Source of the DNA: Nitrospira_D sp019636945
Lineage (GTDB): Bacteria; Nitrospirota; Nitrospiria; Nitrospirales; Nitrospiraceae
Reading direction: 5' to 3'
Length of the DNA stretch: 64,000 bases
Assembly: GCF_047338595.1 (NCBI RefSeq)
Contig: NZ_JBLFBO010000006.1
Coordinates: forward strand, 124,001-188,000
Under the pieces are notes generated by a model. The model did not search any database. It was not told where the DNA came from and saw only the letters and a list, made by a program, of their open reading frames with translations. A program made the translations under genes and the position numbers. How positions within the stretch are numbered: position 1 is the first letter of the stretch; the number at the start of each line of letters is the position of its first letter. Positions 1-8,972 of the stretch are shown here, piece after piece.

Positions 1-670
1 GAATTTTCGGAGGATTATTGCCAACAACCAGCGGCGCTGCACGGAGCGATTTCCCGGCGCCGTCATGGTCATAGGGTGTCGCTTCCACTGCCACGATATC
101 GCTCTGGGCAAGCTCCGATAGGACGACTGTAGATTCCGCTCCCTCCAAGACGACCTTGTCGTTACGCAACCAGCGGAACTGAAATTGGATGTCATCCTGA
201 TCGGCATCAAATGCCTCTACCTTCGCCAGAAGTCGGCTGCCTGCCGACGTGACCTCCTGTTCGAGAGCGACACTCCGAATGACGGGTGGAGCATTTGGGA
301 CGGTCACCGATGAAGATTCGAATGACACACCCTCTCTCTTCACATCGGAACGCGTCACGACTACATGAACACGATCACCTCGATGAAGGGTGGAGGTATC
401 GAGTGAGGACACGGTCGCGCCTTGCACAGCGATCTTGTTGACGAACCATTGATATCGGTAGGAGGACGCCTCTTCTTGGGCCCCATCCTTCTCGATCACA
501 ACAGTCAGCGGTGTGGCTCGAACCATTGGGTTTGGAACGATCGCGACGTTTCTGATTCCGGAGAAAGAGGCCTGGTCAGGAGTTCGCTGACTGACTGGAG
601 TAGAGTTCCTATCGTCAGGCCGTGAACAACCGGCGAAGACGGTCAACGCGACCAGGAGAACAAGCACCAT
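1..670 (-). CDS. Ig-repeat lipoprotein downstream of pilY1 (3' end outside window)
   Basis: The minus-strand frame is open from an ATG at 670 to the window edge, about 223 codons, with no stop. The N-terminus is a short lipoprotein signal: hydrophobic MVLVLLVALTVFAGC with a lipobox (FAGC), so Cys15 is the likely lipidation site. After a Ser/Pro/Gln-rich linker there are two tandem Ig-like units. Each has an aromatic-x-Tyr/Phe-x-Trp strand (YRYQWFVN, FQFRWLRN), a 'V.GA' turn and a later strand ending in a D-containing loop (VHVVVTRSD, VAVEATPYD). It lies 68 bp behind pilY1 on the same strand, so it probably belongs to the pilus locus, perhaps as an outer-membrane partner of the adhesin; that role is inference. 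A hairpin at 690-715 separates the two genes. An in-frame TTG five codons upstream is a possible alternative start. Confidence 0.75.
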   Translation of the reverse strand, partial: MVLVLLVALTVFAGCSRPDDRNSTPVSQRTPDQASFSGIRNVAIVPNPMVRATPLTVVIEKDGAQEEASSYRYQWFVNKIAVQGATVSSLDTSTLHRGDRVHVVVTRSDVKREGVSFESSSVTVPNAPPVIRSVALEQEVTSAGSRLLAKVEAFDADQDDIQFQFRWLRNDKVVLEGAESTVVLSELAQSDIVAVEATPYDHDGAGKSLRAAPLVVGNNPPKI

Positions 671-689
671 GGGAGAGGTATCCAACAAG

Positions 690-715
690 GCAGGGAGGGG
701 GAAATCCCTCCCTGC
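690..715 (-). terminator. Hairpin between pilY1 and the lipoprotein gene
   Basis: A perfect 10-bp inverted repeat (690-699 against 706-715, six-base loop) lies just after the pilY1 stop on the minus strand. It is GC-rich and followed on the minus strand by CTTGTTGG, a weak U tract. It could be a terminator or an attenuating/stabilising hairpin that lowers expression of the lipoprotein gene relative to pilY1. Confidence 0.5.
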
Positions 716-738
716 TTCACACATTCCACTCTGCTCGG

Positions 739-3700
739 TTACATATTGATCCATGAGGCGAAATGCGCTCTTGGGTCAATCGCCAAGTTCACATCCCTTC
801 CATCCAACGCACCGGTGCTGGTATTGATGAATAATTTGTATGGACTGGTTCCATCGGCACCTGAACCGACGTGGGGAACCGCTCCAAACGCGAGTCCATT
901 TCCTAAAGATGTAGACTTATTCACATTGACGATCCCCCCTGTTCCGTTCGTAGAACCAACGATCGGGGACGTATGGGGGCCACCCGTCTTATAGAAGAGC
1001 GCATATAAACTACTGCTTCCTGTTGAAGCACAGATATCGTCCGTCGGTGTGAAAGTGGGGAAAAACACGATGCCTCCGAAGACCGTGGCAGCGCTCAATA
1101 CCCGTTCACCTACCCCAGGCCCCGTCGCCGGCAGAAGTTTGGTAACCCATCCTTCTTTCGTCCCAACCAGGGTAATGAGTTGTTCCATTGTGGTCGCACC
1201 AGTCACCCCGGTCACCTGGTTGGTTCCGGCCGTTTGTCCGCAGTTTCCAAATCCCACGACACAGATCGTCGCGGTCGTCACATCGACCAGATCGTCTACT
1301 TGACATGCGGTGTCACTCGTCTGCGCACAACTCCCATTGATGACAGAATCTTTCATCCCGACAAAATACTGTGTCGACTTATCGGTTTTGTCTGCAGCCC
1401 CGAAGTACCGTCCACTGCCGACAAAGACCCAGGCCCGCGCGGCATCGTCGACCGTAATACTCGGTGCAGCCATGACAGGGCCCATCTCAACCGGTGATGA
1501 GACCCCGATTGTGTCGAGCATCTCGGTCGGCACTTGGTTACCTCCCTGTGAGATTCCCCAGGATGCCGCTGCTGTCGCTCCACCGAAGGGAAGCGTCGCC
1601 CCCATCGTCAATCGATAGACCTTGCCTCTCCACGGGGGGCTCCCATCGTTGATGGTACGCCCGAAATACACGACATCAGTCCGGTAATCCAAATTTCGAT
1701 CGAACGCGGTCATATCGCCGAGAAATGAACTCCATGTCCCGACCGGAAAACTGCTGACCAGGCTGTTGGCACTCCCTGGCCCTGTCTTCATGTCGATCGC
1801 AAACGCTTTGGCGCTTTGCGTGGCACGGCCATCGTATCCGGTGGGCCCGGACCCGGCGAGCAGATACCACTTGGCATTAGTATTGTCGGCGTGAAAGTCG
1901 GTCAATGGATTGACTCGTACAACCGTCGGCACACTGATCGCAAGTCCAAGGCTGCTATCGGAGAACGACCACAGAAGCTTAGGTTGGACTTCCGGATTGG
2001 TAATGTCCAAGACGAAATAGGCACTATAGAAATACCGGTCTGTTCCACTGATCGTCACACCCATGGGTGGTCCGCCGCCTCCTGGCGTACAGGCACCGCA
2101 GCTCCCACCTAACCGGAACCCACCGATCAACACAGTGCCCCACCCGTTTGGATGGTCCGTATCATTAGCGAAGATCCTGACATCCTTGACCACGGGTGGC
2201 ATATCGACGTAATACACATGCTGGTAGTCCGACCGCGTCAACCACTGCAAATGGGGCAATAGCTCGTAGGGGATGAACCCCCAGAGCTCTTCGCCCAGTA
2301 ATGGACCACTACTGTTGTTGGTCGGCGTCCTGGTGAACCATCCATGTTCTTCTACTGTCGTTGTGCTTGGATCGTCTCCAGGATGGTAATATCCTGCGTT
2401 AAAGGCGTGGAGCATCCCGTCATTGGCGCCTACATAGACCACTTGCCGGCGCGTTCGATATTTTTTAAAGAAGTCCGTGTAGCTCGGATCTCCCTCGATG
2501 ATGTCGTAACGATCCCTTGGGGCGGCTACGATCGTGGGAGGAGCATTAATGACATCCCCGAGCTTCCATGTCTTGAGCGTGCTGGTGCCGACCGTGAGGC
2601 GCCGATCTCGCAAGCTTGCCTGATCAGTGCAAGTCGACGGCTCGCAGCCTCGGATAAAATTGATGATGGCATCGGCCGTATACGGAGCGGCTCCGGCCCG
2701 AAGATAGGGACTCAGGGTCGCAGAGTTGGCCGTAGTGAAATCGACCTGCTCCGCAGCATCGACGACCTTATCATTGTCTAAATCGACCCACGTCAGAATC
2801 GTTCTCGTACCCGCATCCTTTAAAGCCAGCTCTTTCCCTGCCTCCCAAATCGGCTTCATGTCGCTGAGCAACTTACCGCACTCGTAACAGTCTGTCTGGG
2901 TGATGGCGCCATCCGAGTTCGCATCGTCCGCGATCCCATTCCCATCCGTGTCTCTATATTTGTCGACATACACAATGTTGGTTGCGGGATCGAGGCGTGT
3001 CTTTATAATGAGATCAACCTTGTAATCCTGTTTCCCGTCACCATTCGTATCCTCACGCATGTTTCCGAACGTATCGACCCAGAGACTCTGGGTGTACCCT
3101 GTCCATGTCACATCTTTGTTCGTCGCCACCTCAAGCGTGCTTGGATAAAAATAGGCTTGGTAGAGCGCCCCCTCTCCGGTACTGGAGGTAGCCAACACGG
3201 AGACTGCAGCGCCGGACGAACTCTTCCTAATAATACTGGAAAGGGTAGCCAGCATTTTATCCTGAATATCATCGACGTCGGACGATTCAAAATAGGCATC
3301 GGGAATACCATCTGCCCCAGTCGCACCAGTATAGTTGTTTTCCTTATCCCATTCTCCAGCATCCGGAATACCGTTTGCGTTCGCATCATCAAATGCACCC
3401 AATCGAGCCGTTTGTGCCAAAATACCGCGCCCGTTAATGTTGCCGAATGCAAAGAAGGTATAGACCGTGACATTCTGCGTACCAGGCAAGCAATGGCCAG
3501 TTACCCCAATTATCGCGATCGTTCCATCACCGGTTCCGCTGCAGGGACGCATGTCGTTGGTGTGTGCCCACAAGGCGACCGAATCCAGATATCCACTGCC
3601 GCTGCTGGCGTAATCGGTCTTATGTTCTCCTAACAAGTCAGTGAAGGGCGTCAATGGATGAGTATTGCACGTCCCATCCAGCGGACGGGGCGGTGCAGCA

Positions 3701-5106
3701 CCATCACTGCTGGTGCAGTCGACACCGTTGTAGGCATTGTCCCGCAAACCAGTTGGAATGGTCTGGTCCTGCGTCGGCTCCCCATCCGTGAAGATGAGAA
3801 TGAAGGTCTTACAGCAATTGACGACCTGGGAGGTGCTCGCCCAGGCCGGTGTGTGATTGGCCCCGAAGAAGTAGGGATCACGACCGCAGGCGCTGGTAAT
3901 GTAGCCCGAGGGACAGGTCTCGCCGGGAATCAATGCGGAAACTTCACTGCTGCCGACCGAGCCGGCACCAGTCCCTTGAAATGCGACGCCATTCGAACTC
4001 CCTCCGGAAAACGCGATGGGAAATGTATACGCTGTGGGATAATAAGCGGAGTTGATCTGGGCCACGTATCGAACCGCATCGTACAGACTTTCCGCAAGGG
4101 GCGTCCAGGTCGTCGGGTATGCCTCATCGACCGCGTCGACCATAGCCGCCGTGTTCGTGTTGAACGTTTCGACCGTGGACCCGCTGAAATCGATGGATTG
4201 CCGTGAGCCGATACCTGTCAAGACTTTGATCCCATTGTCTGAGCTCGAACCATTAAAGACAGCGAGGCCGAAGCGAGCCTTGTCTCCAATCTGCTGAATC
4301 ACCCCGGTGGGTTCGCTATACATCGCGAAAGCAATTTCGTTCAGCTCAATTTCAGCAAAACCGTCGCTATCCGGACAGCTCCCGCTACTATCGTCATTGA
4401 TACACAGGTCGCCATCGGCCTCGAATTTCACGTAGAGATTCGCTGGATTCCCCGGATGCGCGGCAGTTGGGATCCGGCCGACATAGGTCGTATTGCCGGT
4501 GCCACTGGCATAGGGAATGGCTGGCGTCGTCTCGTCACCCGTACCAAGGTTCTGCGCCTTGACAGTCGGCATTGAGGGGGTGCCGGACGGTTTACAGGTC
4601 CCATCCGCATTGCGCACCGGCGATGCGCTCGGGTGCCAGCAATTGCCCCCCGTCATAGCCTTCTTGACGGCATCGAACCGACGAAAGCTGGCCCAATTGA
4701 TGAAGTTGCCGTCCCATTCCGTGCCGGCGCAGGCAGTATTGAGGGCCGCTTTCCCACCGCCGATCTCAAATCGATTGTCGGTAGCATCCCAGACATAGCA
4801 GCGCAGGGGATCGGCGTAGCCGTTGTACCGAGTGGTGGCCACGAAAGTCGTGACGGTCGACGTCGTCCCGTCCGACAATGTTCCGCAGCTTGCCGATTCG
4901 CAGGCTCGGTTCGCCATACTTCCCGAATTGTCCATTACGATCAGGATGTTTGGTGTGGCAATATTCGAGACGAACGGCGGCGAAGCCGTATAGTCAGCGT
5001 TGACGCGTACTGGCACGACCGCGTGGACAACGTTCGGTGCGAACCAGGCTCCGATTACGACGAAGGTCATGGTCGCAAACGTCTTCACGGTCCATTGTTT
5101 CGTCAT
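739..5106 (-). CDS. pilY1: Type IV pilus tip adhesin/biogenesis protein PilY1
   Basis: This large secreted protein (1455 aa from the chosen start) has the PilY1 architecture. A signal peptide (MTKQWTVK...VVHA) is followed by a von Willebrand A domain opening with the MIDAS motif DNSGSM near residue 59. The C-terminal PilY1 beta-propeller starts near residue 889 (VVYVGANDGMLHAFNAG). Between and around them are several Asp/Asn/Gly calcium-type loops (DANANGIPDAGEWD, DTNGDGKQD, DTDGNGIADD, DLDNDKVVDAAEQ). PilY1 proteins sit at the pilus tip, interact with minor pilins and regulate extension and retraction by calcium binding. The start at 5106 is preferred over a longer frame from 5130 because GGAGGA lies 5 nt before this ATG. 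It is the last large gene of the fimT-pilV-pilW-pilX module upstream, the usual position of pilY1. Confidence 0.93.
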   Translation of the reverse strand: MTKQWTVKTFATMTFVVIGAWFAPNVVHAVVPVRVNADYTASPPFVSNIATPNILIVMDNSGSMANRACESASCGTLSDGTTSTVTTFVATTRYNGYADPLRCYVWDATDNRFEIGGGKAALNTACAGTEWDGNFINWASFRRFDAVKKAMTGGNCWHPSASPVRNADGTCKPSGTPSMPTVKAQNLGTGDETTPAIPYASGTGNTTYVGRIPTAAHPGNPANLYVKFEADGDLCINDDSSGSCPDSDGFAEIELNEIAFAMYSEPTGVIQQIGDKARFGLAVFNGSSSDNGIKVLTGIGSRQSIDFSGSTVETFNTNTAAMVDAVDEAYPTTWTPLAESLYDAVRYVAQINSAYYPTAYTFPIAFSGGSSNGVAFQGTGAGSVGSSEVSALIPGETCPSGYITSACGRDPYFFGANHTPAWASTSQVVNCCKTFILIFTDGEPTQDQTIPTGLRDNAYNGVDCTSSDGAAPPRPLDGTCNTHPLTPFTDLLGEHKTDYASSGSGYLDSVALWAHTNDMRPCSGTGDGTIAIIGVTGHCLPGTQNVTVYTFFAFGNINGRGILAQTARLGAFDDANANGIPDAGEWDKENNYTGATGADGIPDAYFESSDVDDIQDKMLATLSSIIRKSSSGAAVSVLATSSTGEGALYQAYFYPSTLEVATNKDVTWTGYTQSLWVDTFGNMREDTNGDGKQDYKVDLIIKTRLDPATNIVYVDKYRDTDGNGIADDANSDGAITQTDCYECGKLLSDMKPIWEAGKELALKDAGTRTILTWVDLDNDKVVDAAEQVDFTTANSATLSPYLRAGAAPYTADAIINFIRGCEPSTCTDQASLRDRRLTVGTSTLKTWKLGDVINAPPTIVAAPRDRYDIIEGDPSYTDFFKKYRTRRQVVYVGANDGMLHAFNAGYYHPGDDPSTTTVEEHGWFTRTPTNNSSGPLLGEELWGFIPYELLPHLQWLTRSDYQHVYYVDMPPVVKDVRIFANDTDHPNGWGTVLIGGFRLGGSCGACTPGGGGPPMGVTISGTDRYFYSAYFVLDITNPEVQPKLLWSFSDSSLGLAISVPTVVRVNPLTDFHADNTNAKWYLLAGSGPTGYDGRATQSAKAFAIDMKTGPGSANSLVSSFPVGTWSSFLGDMTAFDRNLDYRTDVVYFGRTINDGSPPWRGKVYRLTMGATLPFGGATAAASWGISQGGNQVPTEMLDTIGVSSPVEMGPVMAAPSITVDDAARAWVFVGSGRYFGAADKTDKSTQYFVGMKDSVINGSCAQTSDTACQVDDLVDVTTATICVVGFGNCGQTAGTNQVTGVTGATTMEQLITLVGTKEGWVTKLLPATGPGVGERVLSAATVFGGIVFFPTFTPTDDICASTGSSSLYALFYKTGGPHTSPIVGSTNGTGGIVNVNKSTSLGNGLAFGAVPHVGSGADGTSPYKLFINTSTGALDGRDVNLAIDPRAHFASWINM

Positions 5107-5202
5107 GTCGTCCTCCTGCTGCTCGGCCACTCACCTTGCGTCATTCTGCAGGCGCAAGGTTGATGAGAACCTTCTCCACGACTCAGATCAAGCTTCTTCC
5201 CT

Positions 5203-5526
5203 CTACTGAGGTCTCATCACCACCATCATATCGATCTCGCCTATTTTATTAAGGTGAAACTTTGCCTCGGACCGCAAGAATACTTCCTCCAAAGGGATCT
5301 CATTCTCCTTGTGATCCATAATCTTCGCGTCAGACTGGACTCGGTAATCCGTCCCGCTAATCCTGATCGATGACGCATACACGGCGTCGACCGTTCCCAT
5401 CTTGTAGGTTGCCAGCTTCATCGCGGGTAACATCTCGCCCATCACGGACGGCGTGACGAGGGGTGAAGCAATCCCCAAGACGAACGCTGCGATCGCGTAG
5501 CCTCTGAGCAGTTTTGCCTTGTTCAT
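5203..5526 (-). CDS. Small exported protein between pilX and pilY1
   Basis: A 107-aa protein with a Lys/Arg-rich N-terminus and a signal peptide-like segment (GYAIAAFVLGIASPLVTPSVMG). The mature part is short and beta-rich, with a core 'GTVDAVYASSIRISGTDYRVQSDAKI', resembling small OB- or SH3-like exported proteins found next to pilY1. A strong Shine-Dalgarno (AGGAGGTGGG) precedes the ATG at 5526. It lies 11 bp after pilX and about 97 bp before pilY1, so co-transcription is likely. I cannot assign a family. A periplasmic accessory role in assembling the PilY1/minor-pilin tip complex is a guess from position only. Confidence 0.8.
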   Translation of the reverse strand: MNKAKLLRGYAIAAFVLGIASPLVTPSVMGEMLPAMKLATYKMGTVDAVYASSIRISGTDYRVQSDAKIMDHKENEIPLEEVFLRSEAKFHLNKIGEIDMMVVMRPQ

Positions 5527-5537
5527 CAGCCCACCTC

Positions 5538-6143
5538 CTAGGACGCTCCGATTTGTTTCATACAGGTTTCGCCGACGGTGCAGCTGTACACGGACGTGAC
5601 CGTGCTCGTCGTCGCCCCGGCTGCGCTGGGAGCAGCAATACAGGTAATGCGATAAAGAATTTCTTTAAGTTCCCCGGCACCTTCTTTCCGGCGCTTGAAT
5701 AATCGATCAATATCTCCATTCACTGTCAGCCCAGGAATACTCGTAATGATCAAGTTCGGCGTAGTTGCGGCGCTGTCATTGAAGTTCTCTCCAATCGTGT
5801 TTGCAGCTGCGGGAGGAGGGAGTGGTTGACCAGAAATTTCACTGTAGAGGGTAGCGCTGTTGGCAGCCGGGATGGGTCCCGCGGGAGTCGCGGTGCTGAG
5901 AAACTCGGTTTTTATTTCTGAGTAATACAATGTTTGTTGAATAATGTTCACCGCCGTCCCTTCGCAAGCCTCCGCGGCTGCAGCCATCGCTTCCTTGGTG
6001 CTGACGAATCCGGACATCCTCGTCTCCAACCCAGTGACGGTAATCGCGGAGATCGCCAACACCACCATCAGGAGCATAATGATCATGACGGTGAGTAGCG
6101 CGACCCCTCGCTCATCCTCCTTGTCTTGACTGACTCGTTGCAC
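5538..6143 (-). CDS. pilX: Minor pilin PilX-like protein (module A)
   Basis: The N-terminus carries 'ERGVALLTVMIIMLLMVVLA' followed by 'ETRMSGF', the PilX-type class III signal-like helix and downstream motif. The remaining ~150 residues are a variable globular domain. PilX-family proteins work with PilV, PilW and PilY1 to form the priming complex at the pilus tip. The frame is open up to a GTG at 6182 that overlaps the pilW stop, but the GTG at 6143 has a better ribosome site (AGAGGA, 7 nt upstream) and gives the usual short pre-helix leader. Order and strand fit fimT-pilV-pilW-pilX-pilY1 operons. Confidence 0.85.
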   Translation of the reverse strand: MQRVSQDKEDERGVALLTVMIIMLLMVVLAISAITVTGLETRMSGFVSTKEAMAAAAEACEGTAVNIIQQTLYYSEIKTEFLSTATPAGPIPAANSATLYSEISGQPLPPPAAANTIGENFNDSAATTPNLIITSIPGLTVNGDIDRLFKRRKEGAGELKEILYRITCIAAPSAAGATTSTVTSVYSCTVGETCMKQIGAS

Positions 6144-6178
6144 TCCTCTTTCCTCTCTCCACTCCATCGTGCAGGCCC

Positions 6179-7294
6179 TCACATATTTCTTGGCTGGATC
6201 ACTCGGGTCACGACCCGACGCCTCAGCTTCGAATAGGTCGGCGCATCATACCCAGCATCGGCTGACGGGTTGTGATCACTGATGATGACCGGTCCGCTCG
6301 TATTGAGTCCCGCCGTATAGCGTTCTCCAAATCCTTGGTCCGGCGTCATTTGCCTGCCGACCACACTAATCTGGACCTGTTTGATCGCCTCAGGCGACAT
6401 CGGCGGTAGATTCCAGGCACTATTGGTCACAAAATCGCTGATCGACGGTGGGCTCGTCGTATTGACCCCATCAATTTCGTCGACTACCCCATCCGGCGAC
6501 GCGGGGTTTGGGGCCGCAGTACTGCAGCCATCGCAGCCGTAGGAGAATTGCATGTCCTCGATTCCATCGACCAAGGGCACATTATTTCTGGTCAGGCATG
6601 CGGTGCTCCCGGTCCCGCATGCAGCCGTCGTGGTTCCGACTGCATAGGTCACGCATTGAAGTAAATAGACGGGTGTCCCGGCTGGAAATTTCCCGTCGAT
6701 ACTACTGGAGAGTGTGAGGGAAGTTGCGCCGACTGTGCCAACCGCCTTCGCCACGCCTCCACCGATGGAGACGACAGACCCAACGGCCAACCCTTGACTG
6801 ACCATGTCGGTAATAGCCGCCGCGGCAATCGGAAGCGCATTGAACGGGACCGGATCAATTCCTGTTCCTCCGACGTTGGCTGAGAGGACCCAGGGTGTGA
6901 CAACATCGGTGAGAAGCGGCACGACCATCGAAATACTATCTGGACCAGTATCAGCGCCAGCAGGATTCTGATCTATGGGACGAAAACCAACCGGACGGGA
7001 AATGGTCCCATTGGTCACGCTGCATGTCCCGACAGTCGGTGCGCCTGGCACATTCCCCACATAGTTATAGCTCGCCAATCGCATATCACGAGCCAGCATT
7101 TCCATCGCCATTCTGACATTCTGTTGTGTCTCGACTACCTGCTCGTTGACCGTCGTAGCTTTTTGGCTCATAACCAGCATGGACAAGGCTGCACCAATGA
7201 CGCCAAGTCCCACGGCGGTGGCGATCATCAACTCGATCAGCGTCATGCCGGCTTCACGGCATCGATGGTATCTGGTGGACTGATCAGTTTTCAT
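6179..7294 (-). CDS. pilW: Minor pilin PilW (module A)
   Basis: The class III prepilin site is clear: 'REAG' then 'MTLIELMIATAVGLGVIGAA', with Glu at +5 after the cleaved Gly and a long hydrophobic helix, followed by 'QQNVRMAMEMLARDMRLA', typical of PilW. Total length is about 371 aa, normal for PilW. The C-terminal part contains a Cys-rich loop (YGCDGCSTA). The ATG at 7294 is preferred to a TTG three codons upstream because GGGAGA is well spaced from it. The product would be processed by PilD (14316-15101) and join the tip complex. It overlaps or abuts pilX, indicating translational coupling. Confidence 0.9.
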   Translation of the reverse strand: MKTDQSTRYHRCREAGMTLIELMIATAVGLGVIGAALSMLVMSQKATTVNEQVVETQQNVRMAMEMLARDMRLASYNYVGNVPGAPTVGTCSVTNGTISRPVGFRPIDQNPAGADTGPDSISMVVPLLTDVVTPWVLSANVGGTGIDPVPFNALPIAAAAITDMVSQGLAVGSVVSIGGGVAKAVGTVGATSLTLSSSIDGKFPAGTPVYLLQCVTYAVGTTTAACGTGSTACLTRNNVPLVDGIEDMQFSYGCDGCSTAAPNPASPDGVVDEIDGVNTTSPPSISDFVTNSAWNLPPMSPEAIKQVQISVVGRQMTPDQGFGERYTAGLNTSGPVIISDHNPSADAGYDAPTYSKLRRRVVTRVIQPRNM

Positions 7295-7315
7295 CGATTC
7301 CAATCTCCCGCACCG

Positions 7316-7822
7316 TCATTCTGGAGCGACCACGGCTCGAAATGTCATGGTCTTGGACTGCATGGACGTACCACCCCCGGCTGAGGTGTTCCACGTGATG
7401 GTGACGACCACATTGCTACGATTCAGGGTGGGTTGACCTAATTTCGGGTCAGGGTCGGTTCGGTTGGCCGTCACAGTCCCTTGCACACCGCTTATGTTTG
7501 ACGCTGTCAGAGCAGCGCGCCACTGCTGACAATCCGCAAGCGCCTGTCGCTGAGCAGCCGTGGTTTGTGGACAGGGGGTTGATGCCGTTGTATCAATGTT
7601 ATGGTAGTCCAATACCCGTTGACGATTGCTCTGTATACGCTCCAACATTTCCACCCCAAAATTCGTGACCACCGTTGTGTCTTTTGACTGAGCGTTCTTC
7701 GCCATCGATGATCCCTGAAAACCGGCAACCCCCAACATAGTGATGGCTAGAATGGCTCCAGCCATCACCGCTTCGATCAGGGTAAATCCGCCCTCATTTC
7801 CGATCGTGTGCGGATGGTTCAT
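7316..7822 (-). CDS. pilV: Minor pilin PilV (module A)
   Basis: This is a class III prepilin: 'EGG' before 'FTLIEAVMAGAILAITMLGV', Glu +5, then 'QGSSMAKNAQ' and 'NFGVEMLERIQSNRQRV', matching the PilV family (type IV pilus modification protein). The start at 7822 gives a short leader ending in Gly-Gly. A longer frame from 7870 would overlap fimT and is less likely. About 168 aa. It lies 25 bp after fimT and about 21 bp before pilW in one operon. Function: minor pilin of the tip or priming complex, processed by PilD. Confidence 0.87.
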   Translation of the reverse strand: MNHPHTIGNEGGFTLIEAVMAGAILAITMLGVAGFQGSSMAKNAQSKDTTVVTNFGVEMLERIQSNRQRVLDYHNIDTTASTPCPQTTAAQRQALADCQQWRAALTASNISGVQGTVTANRTDPDPKLGQPTLNRSNVVVTITWNTSAGGGTSMQSKTMTFRAVVAPE

Positions 7823-7847
7823 ACAATCAGTTTCCCAAATTGTCACG

Positions 7848-8309
7848 TTACGGGCAGGTATCCTTCGCACACCAGTCGACTTTTCCTGAAGGAGTCACTG
7901 CGACCGAATAGACCGTCCCTTGTGTGGGAGTTAAGGTAATCAGTGTGGCGGTTGAACCACCACCGGCCCGCAACCCGAACATATTGAATCCAAAGTTTGC
8001 CGCTGAAATACTCGCGACTCCCTCGTTGAGGGTGACCGGAGGAAATACCCCACCAAACGTCACTGTGGCTCTCCCTCCCGTCACAGCGGTCGTTACGGTG
8101 ATGCTGGTTCCTCGGCTCATTGCTGCCGCACGGGCCAGATTCAGATTGCCCGCCAGCTCCGTTGCAGCTTGTTTCATCTGATACTTTGCCTTCCACTGCG
8201 TAAATGACGGAACCGCGATCATGGTGGTGATGCCCACGATGGCACCAACAAGTGCCATCTCTATCAGCGTAAACCCCTTGGCATCGCGCAACAGACCACC
8301 GGTCATCAT
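7848..8309 (-). CDS. fimT: Minor pilin FimT/GspH-like (module A, first gene)
   Basis: 'DAKG' then 'FTLIEMALVGAIVGITTMIA' is a canonical prepilin cleavage site with Glu +5, followed by 'LAGNLNLARAAAMSRGTSI', typical of FimT/GspH. The C-terminal domain ends in a possible disulfide pair (WCAKDTC). The ATG at 8309 has AGAGGA six nt upstream; the longer frame from 8372 would run through the predicted sigma-54 promoter and is rejected. FimT-type minor pilins have been linked to DNA binding during natural transformation in other bacteria; that role here is only possible. First gene of the left pilin operon. Confidence 0.87.
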   Translation of the reverse strand: MMTGGLLRDAKGFTLIEMALVGAIVGITTMIAVPSFTQWKAKYQMKQAATELAGNLNLARAAAMSRGTSITVTTAVTGGRATVTFGGVFPPVTLNEGVASISAANFGFNMFGLRAGGGSTATLITLTPTQGTVYSVAVTPSGKVDWCAKDTCP

Positions 8310-8350
8310 GGGATTCCTCTTAAGAGACACCCTCTTAGGCTGGAGGACAA

Positions 8351-8368
8351 AGCAAGGGACATGCCGGT
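8351..8368 (-). promoter_or_regulatory. Predicted sigma-54 promoter of minor-pilin module A
   Basis: On the minus strand the sequence CCGGCATGTCCCTTGCTTT places GG (8365-8364) and GC (8353-8352) exactly ten bases apart, the -24/-12 spacing of sigma-54 promoters, with the TTGC of the -12 element intact. The predicted start point, about 8340, is some 30 nt before the fimT ATG. Pilus genes are sigma-54-controlled in several bacteria, so the site is plausible. No activator gene is in the window. Confidence 0.55.
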
Positions 8369-8631
8369 CCAAATGGCCTTATCCACGTACTTAACCTCTG
8401 GAATTAATGGCGTTCTCTTTCCATTGAGACTGCCTGGGTTTGGTCATTTTTCGTGCTTTGGAGCAACAATTTTCGGCTGAGCGGCTGTACAGTTTGGTAC
8501 CTCCTAGTCAGACGCTGTTGGGGGAGTGGCGGCCGGATGATGCTGATCGGACCTGCTATGCTCGTGAGGGAATGGTTAACACCTTTGCAACAGCAGATCG
8601 TCCATCATCAGCCACAATGGAAGATCTCTAG

Positions 8632-8952
8632 ATGTCTAAAAACAATCGCAAGCTTCGACGGTTTGCCATCCAAGTTCCATGTACATTTGGCAATCACACC
8701 TACAAAGCGGAAGGAACGATTTTGAATCTCTCGGCGCAGGGCTGTGCTGTTATGACGGTACAGCCACCATCGGCCTTGTCTTATCTTGCACTGCAGATTG
8801 ATTTACCAGACAACACCACGCCTATCGAAATTGAACTCGCTGGCGTGCGGTGGGTTTCGGAGCACCGATGCGGATTGGAGTTTATTCGGATTTCACCAGA
8901 AATGGCGAACCGGTTAGGTTCGTTTGTCGCCGTACTCGAACACACTGCCTGA
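8632..8952 (+). CDS. PilZ-domain protein
   Basis: A 106-aa single-domain protein. It has the basic RxxxR-type stretch (RKLRRFAIQV) and the downstream '[D/N]xSxxG' motif as NLSAQGC, then a beta-barrel-like pattern to 'GVRWVSEHRCGLEFIRISP'. These two motifs together bind cyclic di-GMP in PilZ domains, so binding is likely though not shown. It is the only plus-strand gene in the pilus locus, lying between the two minor-pilin operons with its 3' end 20 bp from the end of pilB. A role in pilus or motility control by c-di-GMP is an inference from domain and position. Confidence 0.85.
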   Translation: MSKNNRKLRRFAIQVPCTFGNHTYKAEGTILNLSAQGCAVMTVQPPSALSYLALQIDLPDNTTPIEIELAGVRWVSEHRCGLEFIRISPEMANRLGSFVAVLEHTA

Positions 8953-8972
8953 CCTGGCCTCAATGCATTCAG

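Noticed and set aside
8440..8631. 63-codon frame just upstream of the PilZ gene
   Set aside because: TTG start, no ribosome site and no conserved pattern; the region is better read as promoter space for two divergent genes.
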